Origin: Hydrogenophaga taeniospiralis CCUG 15921
GTDB taxonomy: Bacteria; Pseudomonadota; Gammaproteobacteria; Burkholderiales; Burkholderiaceae_C
Reading direction: 5' to 3'
DNA length: 64,000 nt
Assembly: GCF_001592305.1 (NCBI RefSeq)
Contig: NZ_BCWR01000001.1
Span: forward strand, 558,001-622,000
In this document: positions 41,242 to 51,093 of the stretch, in pieces
How the letters are laid out: the number at the start of each line of letters is the position of its first letter
Position numbering within the stretch: position 1 is the stretch's first letter
Program-made: the position numbers and the translations under genes
Notes under the pieces: generated by a model
Databases searched by the model: none
Seen by the model: the letters and a program-made list of their open reading frames with translations, nothing else
What the model was told of the DNA's origin: nothing

Positions 41242-41955
41242 TCAGCCGCCCAGGCCGGCAAAGACGTTCTGCACGTCTTCGTTGTCGTCCAGCGCGGCCA
41301 GAAAGGCTTCCACTTCTTCCAGCGCCTCGGCGCTCAGGCTGGCGGGGTCGATGGGGTTCTTGGGCTTGTAGCCCAGTTTGCTCGACAACACGGTGAAGCC
41401 CTGCGAGGGCAGCGCGCGGCTCACGAGGTCGAGGTCCGTCGGGTCGGTCAGGAAGACGGTGATGCCCTCTTCGTCCGCGGGTTCGAAGTCCTGCGCGCCG
41501 GCCTCGATGGCGGCCACTTCGGCGTCGGCACCCGCGGCGGCGGGTTCGGCTTCGATGATGCCGACGTGGTCAAAGTCCCACGACACCGAGCCGCTGGTGC
41601 CGAGCTGGCCCTTGCGGAACAGCACACGCATGTCGGACGCGGCGCGGTTCACGTTGTCGGTCAGGCACTCCACCATCACCGGCACGCGGTGCGGCGCAAA
41701 GCCTTCGTAGATCACGTGTTCGAAGTGAACGGCCTCACCGGTCAGGCCGGCACCCTTCTTGATCGCGCGGTCCAGCGTGTCCTTGGGCATGGAGACCTTG
41801 CGAGCCTGCTCCACCACCAGGCGCAACCGGGCATTGGCCGCCGGGTCGGCGCCGTGGCGCGCGGCGATCATGATGTCCTTGGCGAGTTTGCCGAAAAGGC
41901 GGCCCTTGGCGTTGGCCGCCAGATCCTTGTGTTTCGCTTTCCACTGCGCGCCCAT
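41242..41955 (-). CDS. YebC/PmpR family protein
   Basis: A 237-residue protein. [28 protein letters not shown] at the N-terminus and [26 protein letters not shown] are the standard YebC signatures (usually MAGHSKW..; here MGAQWK). Members act as transcriptional regulators or assist translation of difficult proline stretches. The sequence is complete, with an acidic C-terminal third. Confidence 0.92.
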   Translation of the reverse strand: MGAQWKAKHKDLAANAKGRLFGKLAKDIMIAARHGADPAANARLRLVVEQARKVSMPKDTLDRAIKKGAGLTGEAVHFEHVIYEGFAPHRVPVMVECLTDNVNRAASDMRVLFRKGQLGTSGSVSWDFDHVGIIEAEPAAAGADAEVAAIEAGAQDFEPADEEGITVFLTDPTDLDLVSRALPSQGFTVLSSKLGYKPKNPIDPASLSAEALEEVEAFLAALDDNEDVQNVFAGLGG

Positions 41956-42040
41956 GGGAGTTCCTTGTGTGTTGTGGCTGACGGGGGTCCACGAGTTTAG
42001 TGGACGGCCCCTGGCACGACACCGCCGGCGCGACGAACGC

Positions 42041-42955
42041 TCAGCCCCCGACCGACTTCAAGCGCATCTGGTTGGGCAGCGGCACCGAGCGACGCAGCAC
42101 GTCTTCGGCCAGCCACAGGGCCGAGCGGCGGCCACGTTCGGCCACCATGGGCAGCGGCATCTGCTGGTAGTCGTCGTTGAACACTTCGAAGCTGTAGTCG
42201 CCCGCGTAGCCCAGGCGGTCGAGCTTCTGCACCAGGTCCACCAGCTGTTCGCTGTGCACACCTTCGCCGGGGAACACCCGGAAGGTGCGCGCGGTGGCCA
42301 TGCGCTCCGCAAAGGTCTTGGTCTCCTGCCACATGAAGTCGGCCAGTTGCACGAGGAAGATCTTGCTCGGGTCGAGGTAGTCGATCTCTTCCAGGCTGGT
42401 CTTGGCCGCGAAGATGTGGAAGGAGTCCAGGCCCAGCCCGAGGTTGGGGCAGTCGGCACGGCAGACCACGTCCCAGGCGGTGGTGAATTCGTTGACGGTG
42501 CGGCCCCAGGACAGGCCTTCGTAGGCGATCCGGATGCCCAGCGGCAGCGCCAGCATGGCGAGCTTGCGCAGGTCGCGCGCGAGGTGGTCCAGGTCCTGGC
42601 TGGCGTGGGTGGAGGTGGACGAGCAGGCCAGCAGCACCTTGCAGTCCAGCGCGGCGCACATCTCCAGCATGGCCTTGGCGATGTCGATCTTGTAGTGGTG
42701 CAGGTGGCCGCTGAGGCCTTCGAAGTCGCGCAGCACCTGAAAGCCGGTGCCGCGCAGGCCGCTGTCTTTCACGGCCTGCACCGCGGCCTGCATGCCGCCG
42801 GGGTGGCCGTTGATGTCGTTGGCCTTGAGCATGACCTGCGAGAAGCCCGCCGCCTTCATGGCCGCGAGCTTGGCTTCGAGCGGGCCGGCCAGGGTGATGG
42901 TGTCCATGCCGAAACCGCTGATGGCTTCGACGATGGCGCTGTGTTTCGGCTTCAT
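42041..42955 (-). CDS. Sugar-phosphate isomerase-like TIM barrel (3-dehydroshikimate dehydratase candidate)
   Basis: A 304-residue protein of the AP-endonuclease-2/xylose-isomerase-like TIM barrel. [21 protein letters not shown] and [16 protein letters not shown] hold metal-ligand Glu/Asp/His, and [10 protein letters not shown] is near the C-terminus. In Pseudomonas QuiC1 this domain is fused to an HPPD-like domain and dehydrates 3-dehydroshikimate to protocatechuate (known). Here the HPPD-like half is the separate upstream gene. The assignment is family-based, supported by the dehydroquinase and shikimate-dehydrogenase genes elsewhere in the window. Confidence 0.78.
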   Translation of the reverse strand: MKPKHSAIVEAISGFGMDTITLAGPLEAKLAAMKAAGFSQVMLKANDINGHPGGMQAAVQAVKDSGLRGTGFQVLRDFEGLSGHLHHYKIDIAKAMLEMCAALDCKVLLACSSTSTHASQDLDHLARDLRKLAMLALPLGIRIAYEGLSWGRTVNEFTTAWDVVCRADCPNLGLGLDSFHIFAAKTSLEEIDYLDPSKIFLVQLADFMWQETKTFAERMATARTFRVFPGEGVHSEQLVDLVQKLDRLGYAGDYSFEVFNDDYQQMPLPMVAERGRRSALWLAEDVLRRSVPLPNQMRLKSVGG

Positions 42956-43060
42956 GGCTGGTCCTCCGTGCGGCGCGCTGCGATGGTCATTCGAGTACCT
43001 TCGCCCAGCGGGCTGCGGTGCGAGCCTGCTTGGGAACGGCCCGGCGCGGTGCTCATGCGG

Positions 43061-43984
43061 TCAGGCCCCGGCACGTTGTTCGCTGTGCACCAACTCGAAC
43101 ACCACCGAACCCAGGTAGGTCTTGGTGATGGCGCCGCGCTGCTCGGTGTGCGCGGCCTGGGTTTCGACGAATTCCACGCCCAGCGCACGCAGCGCCTTCA
43201 CGGCGGCCAGCACATCGGGCACGCCCAGGCCGATGCGCTGCAAGCGCTCGTCCGCATCCACCACGTTGATCTCGGGTTCGATCAGCTGCAGCATGAAGAG
43301 CCGGCTGGCGTCCAGCGAGGGGGTGCGCAGCAGCGTGCCTTTGGGCATGATGCCGAAGCGCTGTTCGTCGGGAATCAGTTCGGTGCCGAAGAGCTCGCGG
43401 TAGAACTCGATCCAGTCGTTGCTGCGCTCGGGGCCGATGTACTGCACGATGCCGAAGAAGTGGATACCGGCGGTGGCCGGCGGGTGCTGGTCCACCGTGG
43501 GGATGGGCACGAAGTCCACGTCGTAGATCGAGAACTCCTTGTAGCGGTCCACGAAATAGATGCGGCTGCCCCCCGCGCCGTGGATGGCCGGAATGTTGAG
43601 CTCCATCACCTCGGCGTGCGTGGGCACCGCCCAGGCACCGCGCTCGAGCACGTAGTGGTAGGCGGCGCGGGCGTCGCGCACGCGCAGCGCCATGGCCGAG
43701 ATCGACGGCACCTCGCTGCCGTGGGTGGCGCCCTGGGCATCGCTGGGGTGGGCGTTGACGACGATGTTCAGATCGCCCTGGCGGTACAGCAGCACCTCGC
43801 GCGAGCGGTGGCGAGCCACCGGGCGAAAGCCCATCATCTCCAGCACCTGGCCCAGCGCCTGGGGCTTGGCCGTGGCGTATTCGATGAACTCGATGCCGTC
43901 CAGGCCCAGCGGGTTGGCGGCGTCGCTGAACGAAGCCTGCAAGGGCTCGCGGTCGGCCGCGGCGTTGAGCAGCAGATCACTCAT
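43061..43984 (-). CDS. HPPD-like VOC dioxygenase-fold protein (separate QuiC1 C-half)
   Basis: A 307-residue protein with two VOC modules in the 4-hydroxyphenylpyruvate dioxygenase arrangement: LDGIEFIEYATAKPQALGQVLEMMGF and GIHFFGIVQYIGPERSNDWIEFYRELFG, ending GSVVFELVHSEQR. Metal-ligand positions appear as an early acidic residue, the central His and the final Glu. It precedes the isomerase-like gene by 105 bases in the same direction. The start at 43984 (MSDLLLNAAAD) fits; an upstream ATG at 44017 lies closer to the operator. Confidence 0.75.
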   Translation of the reverse strand: MSDLLLNAAADREPLQASFSDAANPLGLDGIEFIEYATAKPQALGQVLEMMGFRPVARHRSREVLLYRQGDLNIVVNAHPSDAQGATHGSEVPSISAMALRVRDARAAYHYVLERGAWAVPTHAEVMELNIPAIHGAGGSRIYFVDRYKEFSIYDVDFVPIPTVDQHPPATAGIHFFGIVQYIGPERSNDWIEFYRELFGTELIPDEQRFGIMPKGTLLRTPSLDASRLFMLQLIEPEINVVDADERLQRIGLGVPDVLAAVKALRALGVEFVETQAAHTEQRGAITKTYLGSVVFELVHSEQRAGA

Positions 43985-44111
43985 GTGTGTGTCTCCATCG
44001 GGTGAGCGCCAGGCCATGCATCAAGGGGCCAGCGGGCGCAGCATCGGGCGGGGTCACCCGTTGCCACACTGTAGGAGGGCACATGGGTTTTGACCTGCGC
44101 GCGGCCCATTG

Positions 44112-44134
44112 AACTGATCGATAATCGATCAGTT
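44112..44134. promoter_or_regulatory. Perfect 23-bp palindrome, candidate IclR operator
   Basis: AACTGATCGAT-A-ATCGATCAGTT has two 11-base arms around one base. It lies between the divergent IclR gene and the dehydratase genes. Confidence 0.65.
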
Positions 44135-44138
44135 TCGT

Positions 44139-44153
44139 TCGATCATCGATCGA
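44139..44153. promoter_or_regulatory. Second, shorter palindrome beside the IclR operator
   Basis: TCGATC-ATC-GATCGA repeats the GATCGAT core of the neighbouring 23-bp palindrome after a four-base gap, consistent with cooperative binding of two dimers. Confidence 0.5.
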
Positions 44154-44204
44154 TACAAGGGTTTTCACTCATTCGCACCCGACCCCCCTGCGAGCGCCAC
44201 ACCC

Positions 44205-44990
44205 ATGCCCGATCCAACCGTTTCGACCACCCCCCGGCTGGAGCCACGCGACTGGATCGCCGGCCTCGAAAAGGGCCTGTCGGTCATCGAAGCCTTCGAC
44301 GACCAGCACCCACGCCTGACGGCGAGCCAGGCCGGCGCCCGCTGCGGTCTTACCCGGACCGCCGCGCGCCGCTATCTGCTCACGCTCGCGCACCTGGGCT
44401 ATGTGGGCACCGACGGCAAGCTGTTCTGGCTCACACCGCGCATCCTGCGCCTGGGCCACGCCTACCTGGAATCGGCGCGGCTGCCGCGGCTGGTGCAACC
44501 CTTTCTGCAGCGCATCGCGGGCGGCACGCAGGAAATCGCCTACCTCGGCGTGCTCGACGGCGACGACGCGGTCTACATCGCGCGCAGCGGTGCGCACCGG
44601 CACATGAACACCGGCTACATGCTGGGTTCGCGCATCCAGGCGCAACTGTCGACCGCGGGGGTGGCGATCCTGGCGGGCATGGGCGAAGCGGCCTCCGACG
44701 CCTGGCTCGCCACCCGCGAGCTGCAGGCTTTCACGCCCTACACCATCTCCAGCAAGGAGCAGTTGCGCAGCGAGTTGCAGCGCTTTCGCCGGCAGGGCTG
44801 GGCGGTGCTGGAGCAACAACTGGAACTGAACGCCCGGGGCATCGCCGTGCCGCTGCTGGACCGCAACAACGCCGTGCTGGGCGCCATCAGCATCACCATG
44901 CCGATCAACCAGGAAGGCAGTGAAGACGCGATCAAGCGCGTGCTGCCGGTGCTGCAGGAGGCGGCGCGGGCACTGCGCGCATTGATGTAG
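44205..44990 (+). CDS. IclR-family regulator (PcaR/PobR-like)
   Basis: A 261-residue protein. The N-terminal winged helix begins DWIAGLEKGLSVIEAFDDQHPRLTASQAGARCGLTRTAARRYL, the PcaU/PcaR/PobR pattern. The effector domain includes YLGVLDGDDAVYIARSG and AISITMP. Such regulators sense protocatechuate, 4-hydroxybenzoate or dehydroshikimate-linked compounds. It is divergent from the two dehydratase-related genes, with palindromic sites between. Confidence 0.9.
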   Translation: MPDPTVSTTPRLEPRDWIAGLEKGLSVIEAFDDQHPRLTASQAGARCGLTRTAARRYLLTLAHLGYVGTDGKLFWLTPRILRLGHAYLESARLPRLVQPFLQRIAGGTQEIAYLGVLDGDDAVYIARSGAHRHMNTGYMLGSRIQAQLSTAGVAILAGMGEAASDAWLATRELQAFTPYTISSKEQLRSELQRFRRQGWAVLEQQLELNARGIAVPLLDRNNAVLGAISITMPINQEGSEDAIKRVLPVLQEAARALRALM

Positions 44991-45040
44991 CCCAGCGTTT
45001 GGCGCCGGCGCCGCTCGGTGCGCCGGCACAATGTGGCCCC

Positions 45041-46552
45041 ATGTTCTTTGCCATCCCCCTTGCCAACAAGCCCACCTGGCACGCGCCCCCGTGGATGACG
45101 GTGCTCATCATCGTGATCAACATGCTGGTGTACTGGGGCTGGCAGGCACCGGAAGAACGGGCGGTGGAGCGCAGTGCCGAACGCTATGCCCGCAGCGGCC
45201 TGGCCGCGCTGGAGGTGCCGCACTACATCCGCCATCTGGAACAACGGGTGCGGCAGGCTCCGGAGGAAAAACCCCATCTGGAAGGGATACAAGCGCTGTG
45301 GAAAGCCAGGGAAGATGCCCTGGTGTACCAGGACATGTGGCAGGAGCAGCACTTTCGCGAGGCGCTGCTGGCGGGCCAGGTGATCCGGACAGACGACCCG
45401 CAACATGCCGAGTGGCAGACGCTGCGCGCCCAGCTGACGCCCCAAGAGCCGAAGCCCTTCACCATGCGTTGGGCTCAGTACTTTGACCGGGGCTTCACGG
45501 ACCGGCCCGAGACCTTGCTGACCGCCACCTTCCTGCACGGCAGTGTGAGCCATCTGCTGGGCAACATGGTGTTCCTCTTCCTCTTTGGTTTCACGCTGGA
45601 AATGGCGCTGGGTTCCGGGCTGTACCTGTTGCTCTACCTGCTGTGCGGCGTGGGCGCGTCGGCCGTGTCCTTGTGGTCCCACGCCGGCACGGCCACCTAC
45701 GGCCTGGGCGCCTCGGGAGCGATTGCGGGCCTGATGGCCATGTACGTGGTGATGTACAAGCTGCGGCGCATCCAGTTCTTCTACATGCTGTTCTTCTATT
45801 TCAACTACGCCAGATGGCCCGCGCTGATGATGTTGCCGGTGTACATGGCCCACGAGTTGCTGCAGCAATGGCTGGGTGGCCAGGGCGTGGACTACATGGC
45901 CCACTTTGGCGGTCTGCTGAGCGGGGCCCTGTTGATGGCGGCCCTGATGGCCGTGAAGACGCTCGATGCCCCCGCCAACCTGGTACCCGCCGCTGCCGCC
46001 CCCTTGTCCGACGACGAGGCGCAAGCACAGGCCAGCATTCAGCGCGCCCAGCGCCTGACCGATGAACTGGACTACACGGCCGCCCACCAGGCCTGGCACC
46101 GCGCCGCCCGGCTGCGACCGCGTGACCCCAAAGTGCTGGAGCCGTGGTTCGAGGTGGCGCAGCATTTCCCCGACAGCGAAGGGTTCCACACCGCGGCCAA
46201 GCTGCTGCTGACCCTGCCCGACACCGACCACGCCGCGCGCAAGCGCCTGCACGCCCACTTCCACACCTACCTGAAGCTGGCGAAACCCGGCCCGCGCCTG
46301 AGCGCCAACACGCTGGTCCATCTGGTCCCGGCCTTCGTCAAGCTGCACGCCTGGGACGACGCCCAGCGGCTGGCCGGGCTGCTGCACCGGAGCACCTCGG
46401 TCCACCCCAAGTGGCCCGACACGCTCACCCTGCTGGTCAACGGCCTGACCCAGAACAACCAATGGGAAGCCGCCATGGGCTGGCTGCCGGCCCTTCAGAC
46501 CCATGCGCCGATGGCGCCGGTCACCCAGCTACTGACTCGGCAGCTGAAATGA
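45041..46552 (+). CDS. Rhomboid-family intramembrane protease with TPR-like C-terminus
   Basis: A 503-residue membrane protein. The catalytic Ser is in YGLGASGAIAG and the catalytic His in YMAHFGGLLSG; HGSVSHLLGNMVFLFLFG is the HxxxN oxyanion region. A long loop of about 130 residues separates the first helix from the rhomboid core. The last 190 residues form helix pairs with TPR-like spacing (LTDELDYTAAHQAWHRAARLRP). It cleaves membrane proteins within the bilayer; substrates are unknown. Confidence 0.88.
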   Translation: MFFAIPLANKPTWHAPPWMTVLIIVINMLVYWGWQAPEERAVERSAERYARSGLAALEVPHYIRHLEQRVRQAPEEKPHLEGIQALWKAREDALVYQDMWQEQHFREALLAGQVIRTDDPQHAEWQTLRAQLTPQEPKPFTMRWAQYFDRGFTDRPETLLTATFLHGSVSHLLGNMVFLFLFGFTLEMALGSGLYLLLYLLCGVGASAVSLWSHAGTATYGLGASGAIAGLMAMYVVMYKLRRIQFFYMLFFYFNYARWPALMMLPVYMAHELLQQWLGGQGVDYMAHFGGLLSGALLMAALMAVKTLDAPANLVPAAAAPLSDDEAQAQASIQRAQRLTDELDYTAAHQAWHRAARLRPRDPKVLEPWFEVAQHFPDSEGFHTAAKLLLTLPDTDHAARKRLHAHFHTYLKLAKPGPRLSANTLVHLVPAFVKLHAWDDAQRLAGLLHRSTSVHPKWPDTLTLLVNGLTQNNQWEAAMGWLPALQTHAPMAPVTQLLTRQLK

Positions 46553-46554
46553 AA

Positions 46555-46670
46555 CACCCCCGCGCCGCTTCGCGTCACCCCCTCAAGGGGGCGGCACTGG
46601 CCGTCCGGCAAAGCCGGCCCGGCGGTGCCCCTGGATGGGGCCGTTTCATGCGTCGTGGGTCGCGCGCTGC
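46555..46670 (+). repeat. C-rich intergenic repeat, copy 3
   Basis: CACCCCCGCGCCGCTTCGCG, ACCCCCTCAAGGGGGCG and GCCGTCCGGCAAAGCCGGCC CGGCGGTG occur in the same order as copy 2. It fills the convergent gap between the rhomboid gene and the TPR membrane protein. Confidence 0.65.
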
Positions 46671-46705
46671 GCGGTGGAGCAACTAGGCTGAAGGCCTCGG
46701 CGCTT

Positions 46706-48058
46706 TCAGGCCGAGCTCACAGGCGCAGCCGGCACCGTTTCGCCCGTGTGGTCCCGCAGCAGCCAGGCCACTTCCTGGGTGCTGGCGTGTTGCGGGTGCT
46801 GGTCTTTCAAGGCCCGGTACACCGCCAGCGCTGGCTCGGTGCGGCCCAGCCCCTGGTGCAGGATGCGGGCGATCAGCTCATAGGCTTGGGGGATGGTGGG
46901 GTGGCGCAGGTAGCGCTTGTCGAAGCCCTTGAGCAGGGCCAGGGCGTGTTTGTGGTCCAGGCCCTTCCAGGCCAGTTGCGCCAGTTCCAGCGTGAGATCG
47001 GCCGACTCCAGCACGAGGTCGGGGGCCTTGGCCAGGGTCGCCGCATGCACCTGCAAGGCCTCCTGCCCCTTGCGTTCCTTGAGCAGGCGCTGAAGGTACT
47101 TCTGCGTGAACCACACCAGGGTGTCTTTCTTATCCGTCAGCAACAGCACCCGGTGGTAGCGGCGCTGATCGGCCAGGCTGTCGGGGTTGGCGCGCTGCCA
47201 GTCGTAGGCCATGTCGTATGCCTCACGCACCTGGCCCTCACGGACCAGGTCCGCCACCTCCGCATCGCGCTCGCGGGCCAGCCGGGCGGTCGGGCTTTCC
47301 GCCCGGCCCTGCCCCGTGCCCGACAAGATTTCCTCGGGCTCCTTCACCAGGTCGATGTCGAGCTTCTGGTGGTTCTGGAACATCACGTAGCCGATCATGC
47401 TGGCCGTGACCCAGGAAAAGTACACCACCACGAACATCAGCACCGGGGCGATCAGCGTCTTCGGCGCCAACGGCACCAACAGGGACCACGCCATGGGCAT
47501 GCCCATGCTCAGCAGCAGCATGAACACGCACAACAGCAGGTAGGGCAAGCCCACCGCCGCCATGGCGCGCAACAACTCGGCGGGGTTGAGTGCGCTGCGC
47601 AGGCTGCAGGACTGGATCAACACCATCAGCGTGGCCGGGATCAGCAGCGAGGACACCAGGCTGCCCAGATCGGCAAGCCCTTCACTGGCTTGGGCCATGA
47701 AGGCGATGATCAGCCCGTGGACCACCAACACGCCCAGGAATTTCCAGGGCAGGTGGGTCCAGGCCGGGTCGCTGGTTGTGCTGTCGTAGTCCGCGCTGCG
47801 CATCACGCCCATGGACGCCATGGCCGCCACCTTGAAGCTGTACCGCGCTGTGGCCAGCAGGATGCCCACCACCGTGAAGATGCCGATCAGCGGCGACGTG
47901 GTCACGGCCAGCGCGCACAGCGACAGGAACGCGGCGTAGGTCAGGGGCTTGCTCTGGAACGGGAACAGGAAAAACGCGTTGAGCTTGTGCCAGAACGGCG
48001 GGATTTCCGGAGGCTGGTTGCGCGCACGCACCCTGGCGGTGGACGGTTGTGAGGCCAT
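46706..48058 (-). CDS. Membrane protein with C-terminal TPR-like domain (DUF4013-like)
   Basis: A 450-residue protein. About six hydrophobic segments occupy residues 35-245 (AALSLCALAVTT-type first helix; LIPATLMVLIQSCSLRSAL; LLLCVFMLLLSMGMPM). The remainder is a soluble helical domain with TPR spacing (RYHRVLLLTDKKDTLVWFTQKYLQRLLKERKGQEAL). The family is not certain. The start at 48058 (MASQPSTARVRARN) is preferred over upstream codons in low-complexity DNA. Convergent with the rhomboid gene. Confidence 0.7.
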   Translation of the reverse strand: MASQPSTARVRARNQPPEIPPFWHKLNAFFLFPFQSKPLTYAAFLSLCALAVTTSPLIGIFTVVGILLATARYSFKVAAMASMGVMRSADYDSTTSDPAWTHLPWKFLGVLVVHGLIIAFMAQASEGLADLGSLVSSLLIPATLMVLIQSCSLRSALNPAELLRAMAAVGLPYLLLCVFMLLLSMGMPMAWSLLVPLAPKTLIAPVLMFVVVYFSWVTASMIGYVMFQNHQKLDIDLVKEPEEILSGTGQGRAESPTARLARERDAEVADLVREGQVREAYDMAYDWQRANPDSLADQRRYHRVLLLTDKKDTLVWFTQKYLQRLLKERKGQEALQVHAATLAKAPDLVLESADLTLELAQLAWKGLDHKHALALLKGFDKRYLRHPTIPQAYELIARILHQGLGRTEPALAVYRALKDQHPQHASTQEVAWLLRDHTGETVPAAPVSSA

Positions 48059-48195
48059 AAAAGGAAACGGACGCGATGGCGGTGACGCCGGTGTTGGGGA
48101 GCAGCAGCCCAGCAAGGCGCCTGCTGCGGGGAGGGCGTGCCCCATCGAACGCGGGCCGACGGGACAGGCAGCATTCTGCCCGGCGCGAGCCCGCA

Positions 48196-48221
48196 GCCAT
48201 GTGGCCGGCGGGCCACATGGC
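48196..48221. other. Perfect hairpin downstream of the MFS gene
   Basis: GCCATGTGGCC-GGCG-GGCCACATGGC has 11-base arms with a 4-base loop, then seven A on the plus strand. It lies in the 181-base gap between two minus-strand genes. On that strand the T-run precedes the hairpin, so it is not a standard terminator for the upstream gene. Confidence 0.5.
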
Positions 48222-48239
48222 GTCAAAAAAATCGGGGGT

Positions 48240-49415
48240 CTATGCCCGGTGGGAGGCGTGTTCCAGCTGGCGCAGCCGCAGCGCGCAACCGGTGGCCACC
48301 AGCGCGCACAGCGCCGACAGCCAGAACACGCTGGCCAGCCCGAAAGCCGAACTCAGCAGCCCGCCGCCCAGCCCCCCCAGAAGGCCCGGCAGGCCATAAC
48401 CCAGCACCGAGTACAGAGCCTGACCGCGCCCGCGCAGCCGGCCCGGGAAGTGGTGCGAGAGCAGCGCGATGCACACCGTGTGGTGCGCGGCGAAGGTGAT
48501 GGCGTGCAGCGCCTGCGCCAGCAACAGCAGCGGCCACACCAGCGGCAGCCCCGCCGTCAGGCCCATGCGCAAGGCCATCAGCGCCGCGGCCAGCACCAGC
48601 CAGCCCGATAGCGAGAGCAGCGGCAGCCAGCGGCCCTGGGTGAAGAACCAGCCGATCTCGATCACCACCGACAGCGCCCATAGCAGGCCGATCACGGTCT
48701 TGCTGTAGCCCAGCGAGTCCAGGTAGAGCGAGAGGAAAACGTAGATGAAGATGTGCGAGAGCACGTGGAAGAACACGGCCAGGAAAAACCAGCGCACCGG
48801 CGGTTGGCGCAGCACCGGCCACACGTCGGGGTGATCGTCGTTGGGGTGTGGCGCCTCCCGGGCATCGGGCAGCAGCCACACGCTGAGGGTCACGGCGGCA
48901 AGCGTGGCCATGGTCCAGCCGGGGAAATGCCCCATGCCCAGGTGTTCGAACCACCAGCCCGCGGCCACCACCGTGAACAGAAAGCCCAGCGACCCCCACA
49001 GGCGCACCCGGCCATAGCGCCGCGCATCAAACGCCCCACCCTGGCTCACCAGGTGCGCCAGTGCCGCTTCGCTCATGGGCATCATGGCGCTGGTGTGGGT
49101 GAACATGAGCAGCAACACCACGAACAGCGCCACGCCACCCAGCTCGAACCACAGCCCGATGGAGAGCAGCAACGCTGTCGTGCCGCCATAGCGCAGCAGC
49201 TTCACGCGCTCGCCCGTGTGGTCGGAGAGCGCGCCCCATGCGTAGGGCGCGAACAACCGCGTGGCCGACTGCACCGAGGTGAGCACGCTGATGGCGATCA
49301 GGCTGAAGCCCAGCTCTTTCAGCCACAGCGGCAGGTAGGGGTTGAAGAAGCCGATGTGCGCGAAATAGCTGGCCGAGAGCGCAGCAAACGGGAACAGCTG
49401 CTTGCGGTCAGGCAC
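48240..49415 (-). CDS. MFS transporter, HcaT/NupG-like
   Basis: A 391-residue protein with 12 predicted helices. [26 protein letters not shown] at the N-terminus and [14 protein letters not shown] in loop 2-3 match the MFS_1-like subgroup with HcaT (3-phenylpropionate carrier). A GTG start at 49415 inside the last codons of aroC is chosen, since the protein begins directly before the first helix. Substrate unknown. Confidence 0.82.
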   Translation of the reverse strand: MPDRKQLFPFAALSASYFAHIGFFNPYLPLWLKELGFSLIAISVLTSVQSATRLFAPYAWGALSDHTGERVKLLRYGGTTALLLSIGLWFELGGVALFVVLLLMFTHTSAMMPMSEAALAHLVSQGGAFDARRYGRVRLWGSLGFLFTVVAAGWWFEHLGMGHFPGWTMATLAAVTLSVWLLPDAREAPHPNDDHPDVWPVLRQPPVRWFFLAVFFHVLSHIFIYVFLSLYLDSLGYSKTVIGLLWALSVVIEIGWFFTQGRWLPLLSLSGWLVLAAALMALRMGLTAGLPLVWPLLLLAQALHAITFAAHHTVCIALLSHHFPGRLRGRGQALYSVLGYGLPGLLGGLGGGLLSSAFGLASVFWLSALCALVATGCALRLRQLEHASHRA

Positions 49416-50508
49416 GCGATGCCGCGGCGATGTCCGGCGTGTCCACGTGCACATCACCACACTGCGCGCGCTGGTGCAGCGCGTGGTCCATCACCACCAG
49501 CGCCAGCAGCGCTTCGATGATGGGCGCGGCGCGGATGCCGACGCAGGGGTCGTGCCGGCCTTTGGTGATGACTTCGGTGGGCGCGCCAGCCACGTCGATG
49601 GAATCGCGCGGGATCAGGATCGAGCTGGTCGGCTTGATGGCAATCGACACCTCCAGGTCCTGCCCGGTGCTGATGCCGCCGAGCACGCCGCCGGCGTTGT
49701 TGCCCACGAACCCCCCGGGCGTGAGCGAGTCACCGTGCGTGCTGCCGCGCTGGGTCACGCTGGCGAAACCAGCGCCGATCTCCACGCCCTTGACGGCGTT
49801 CAGCCCCATCATGGCGTAGGCGATGTCGGCATCGAGCTTGTCGTACAGCGGCTGGCCCAGACCCACCGGCATGCCCTGCGCCGTCACGCGCAGGCGCGCG
49901 CCGCACGAGTCGCCGCTCTTGCGCAGCTCGCCCATATAGGCCTCCAGCGCCGACACGTCGGCCACCGGCGCGAAAAACGGGTTGTGGGGCACATGGTCCC
50001 AGCTCTCGAACGGGATCACCACGTCGCCGATCTGCGTCATGCAGGCCCTGAACGTGACGCCGTAGCGTTCCTTCAGCCATTTCCTGGCCACCGCACCCGC
50101 GGCCACGGTGGGCGCGGTCAGGCGGGCCGAGCTGCGGCCGCCACCACGTGGGTCGCGCACGCCGAACTTCTGCCAGTAGGTGTAGTCGGCATGGCCGGGG
50201 CGGAAGGTCTGCAGGATGTTGCCGTAGTCCTTGCTGCGCTGGTCGGTGTTGCGGATCAGCAGGGCGATGGGCGTGCCGGTGGTCTTGCCCTCGTACACGC
50301 CGCTGAGGATTTCGACCGCATCGGGCTCGTTGCGCTGGGTGACGAACTTCGATGTGCCCGGACGGCGGCGGTCCAGATCGCCCTGGATGTCGGCCTCGCA
50401 GAGCGCCATGCCCGGCGGGCAGCCGTCGATCACGCAGCCAATGGCCGGGCCGTGGGATTCACCAAAGTTGGTGACGCAAAACAGGGTGCCGAAGGTGTTG
50501 CCGCTCAT
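49408..50508 (-). CDS. aroC: Chorismate synthase
   Basis: A 366-residue protein, the normal length. [33 protein letters not shown] is the family start; [11 protein letters not shown], the FMN-site, and [16 protein letters not shown] at the end are conserved. It makes chorismate from EPSP with reduced FMN, the last shikimate-pathway step. The MFS gene overlaps its 3' end. Confidence 0.97.
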   Translation of the reverse strand: MSGNTFGTLFCVTNFGESHGPAIGCVIDGCPPGMALCEADIQGDLDRRRPGTSKFVTQRNEPDAVEILSGVYEGKTTGTPIALLIRNTDQRSKDYGNILQTFRPGHADYTYWQKFGVRDPRGGGRSSARLTAPTVAAGAVARKWLKERYGVTFRACMTQIGDVVIPFESWDHVPHNPFFAPVADVSALEAYMGELRKSGDSCGARLRVTAQGMPVGLGQPLYDKLDADIAYAMMGLNAVKGVEIGAGFASVTQRGSTHGDSLTPGGFVGNNAGGVLGGISTGQDLEVSIAIKPTSSILIPRDSIDVAGAPTEVITKGRHDPCVGIRAAPIIEALLALVVMDHALHQRAQCGDVHVDTPDIAAASRA

Positions 50509-50569
50509 GCGCCGGATTATCCCAGAGGCACCGGTGGTGCAGGCGCGGACCGCTTGAAGATCGCCGCAC

Positions 50570-50602
50570 AAACAAACGAAAACGCCCCGGCAGGCGGGGC
50601 GT
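50570..50602 (-). terminator. Intrinsic terminator after the CBS gene
   Basis: On the minus strand ACGCCCCG-CCTGC-CGGGGCGT is followed by TTTTCGTTTGTTTG. It is a strong stem with a T-rich tail, located between the CBS gene and aroC, both on the minus strand. Confidence 0.8.
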
Positions 50603-50625
50603 GGTGTCTTGGGGATCGGAGCCGC

Positions 50626-51093
50626 TCAGGGAAAGTTAGGCTCGTTCTTGCCGGTTTCTTCTTCCGGCCAGTCGCGGATGTAGGCCTTGAGCATCTTGTT
50701 CTCGAAGTTCTGGCTGTCCACCACGGCCTTGGCCACGTCGTAGAAGCTGATCACGCCCATGAGCATGCGGTTGTCCATGACCGGCATGTAGCGCGTGTGA
50801 CGCTCCAGCATCATGGGGCGCACCTGATCGAGTTCGGTCTCGGGCGTGCAGCTCATGGGGTGGTCGTCCATGACGCCACGCACCTGCCGAGTGCCGACCG
50901 AGCCGCCATTTTTCGCCAGGGTGTGGATGACCTCGCGGAAGGTGAGCATGCCGACCAGTTCACCGTGCTCCATGACGGCCAGCGAGCCGATGTCGAACTC
51001 CGCCATGATCTCGATCGCCTTGACCAGGGGCTCATCGGGCTGGCAGGTGTAAAGCGTTCCGCCCTTGACGCGCAGGATGTCACTGACTTTCAT
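50626..51093 (-). CDS. CBS-domain protein
   Basis: A 155-residue protein consisting of two CBS motifs: MKVSDILRVKGGTLYTCQPDEPLVKAIEIMAEFDIGSLAVM and VRGVMDDHPMSCTPETELDQVRPMMLERHTRYMPVMD. Such Bateman modules bind adenine nucleotides and sense energy state. It stands alone; the start has a GGAG ribosome site (minus strand) and an intrinsic terminator follows. Confidence 0.88.
   Translation of the reverse strand: MKVSDILRVKGGTLYTCQPDEPLVKAIEIMAEFDIGSLAVMEHGELVGMLTFREVIHTLAKNGGSVGTRQVRGVMDDHPMSCTPETELDQVRPMMLERHTRYMPVMDNRMLMGVISFYDVAKAVVDSQNFENKMLKAYIRDWPEEETGKNEPNFP

Noticed and set aside
48196-48221. Intrinsic terminator for the MFS gene
   Set aside because: The stem is perfect, but on the minus strand the T-run lies before the hairpin, so it does not fit an intrinsic terminator in that direction.
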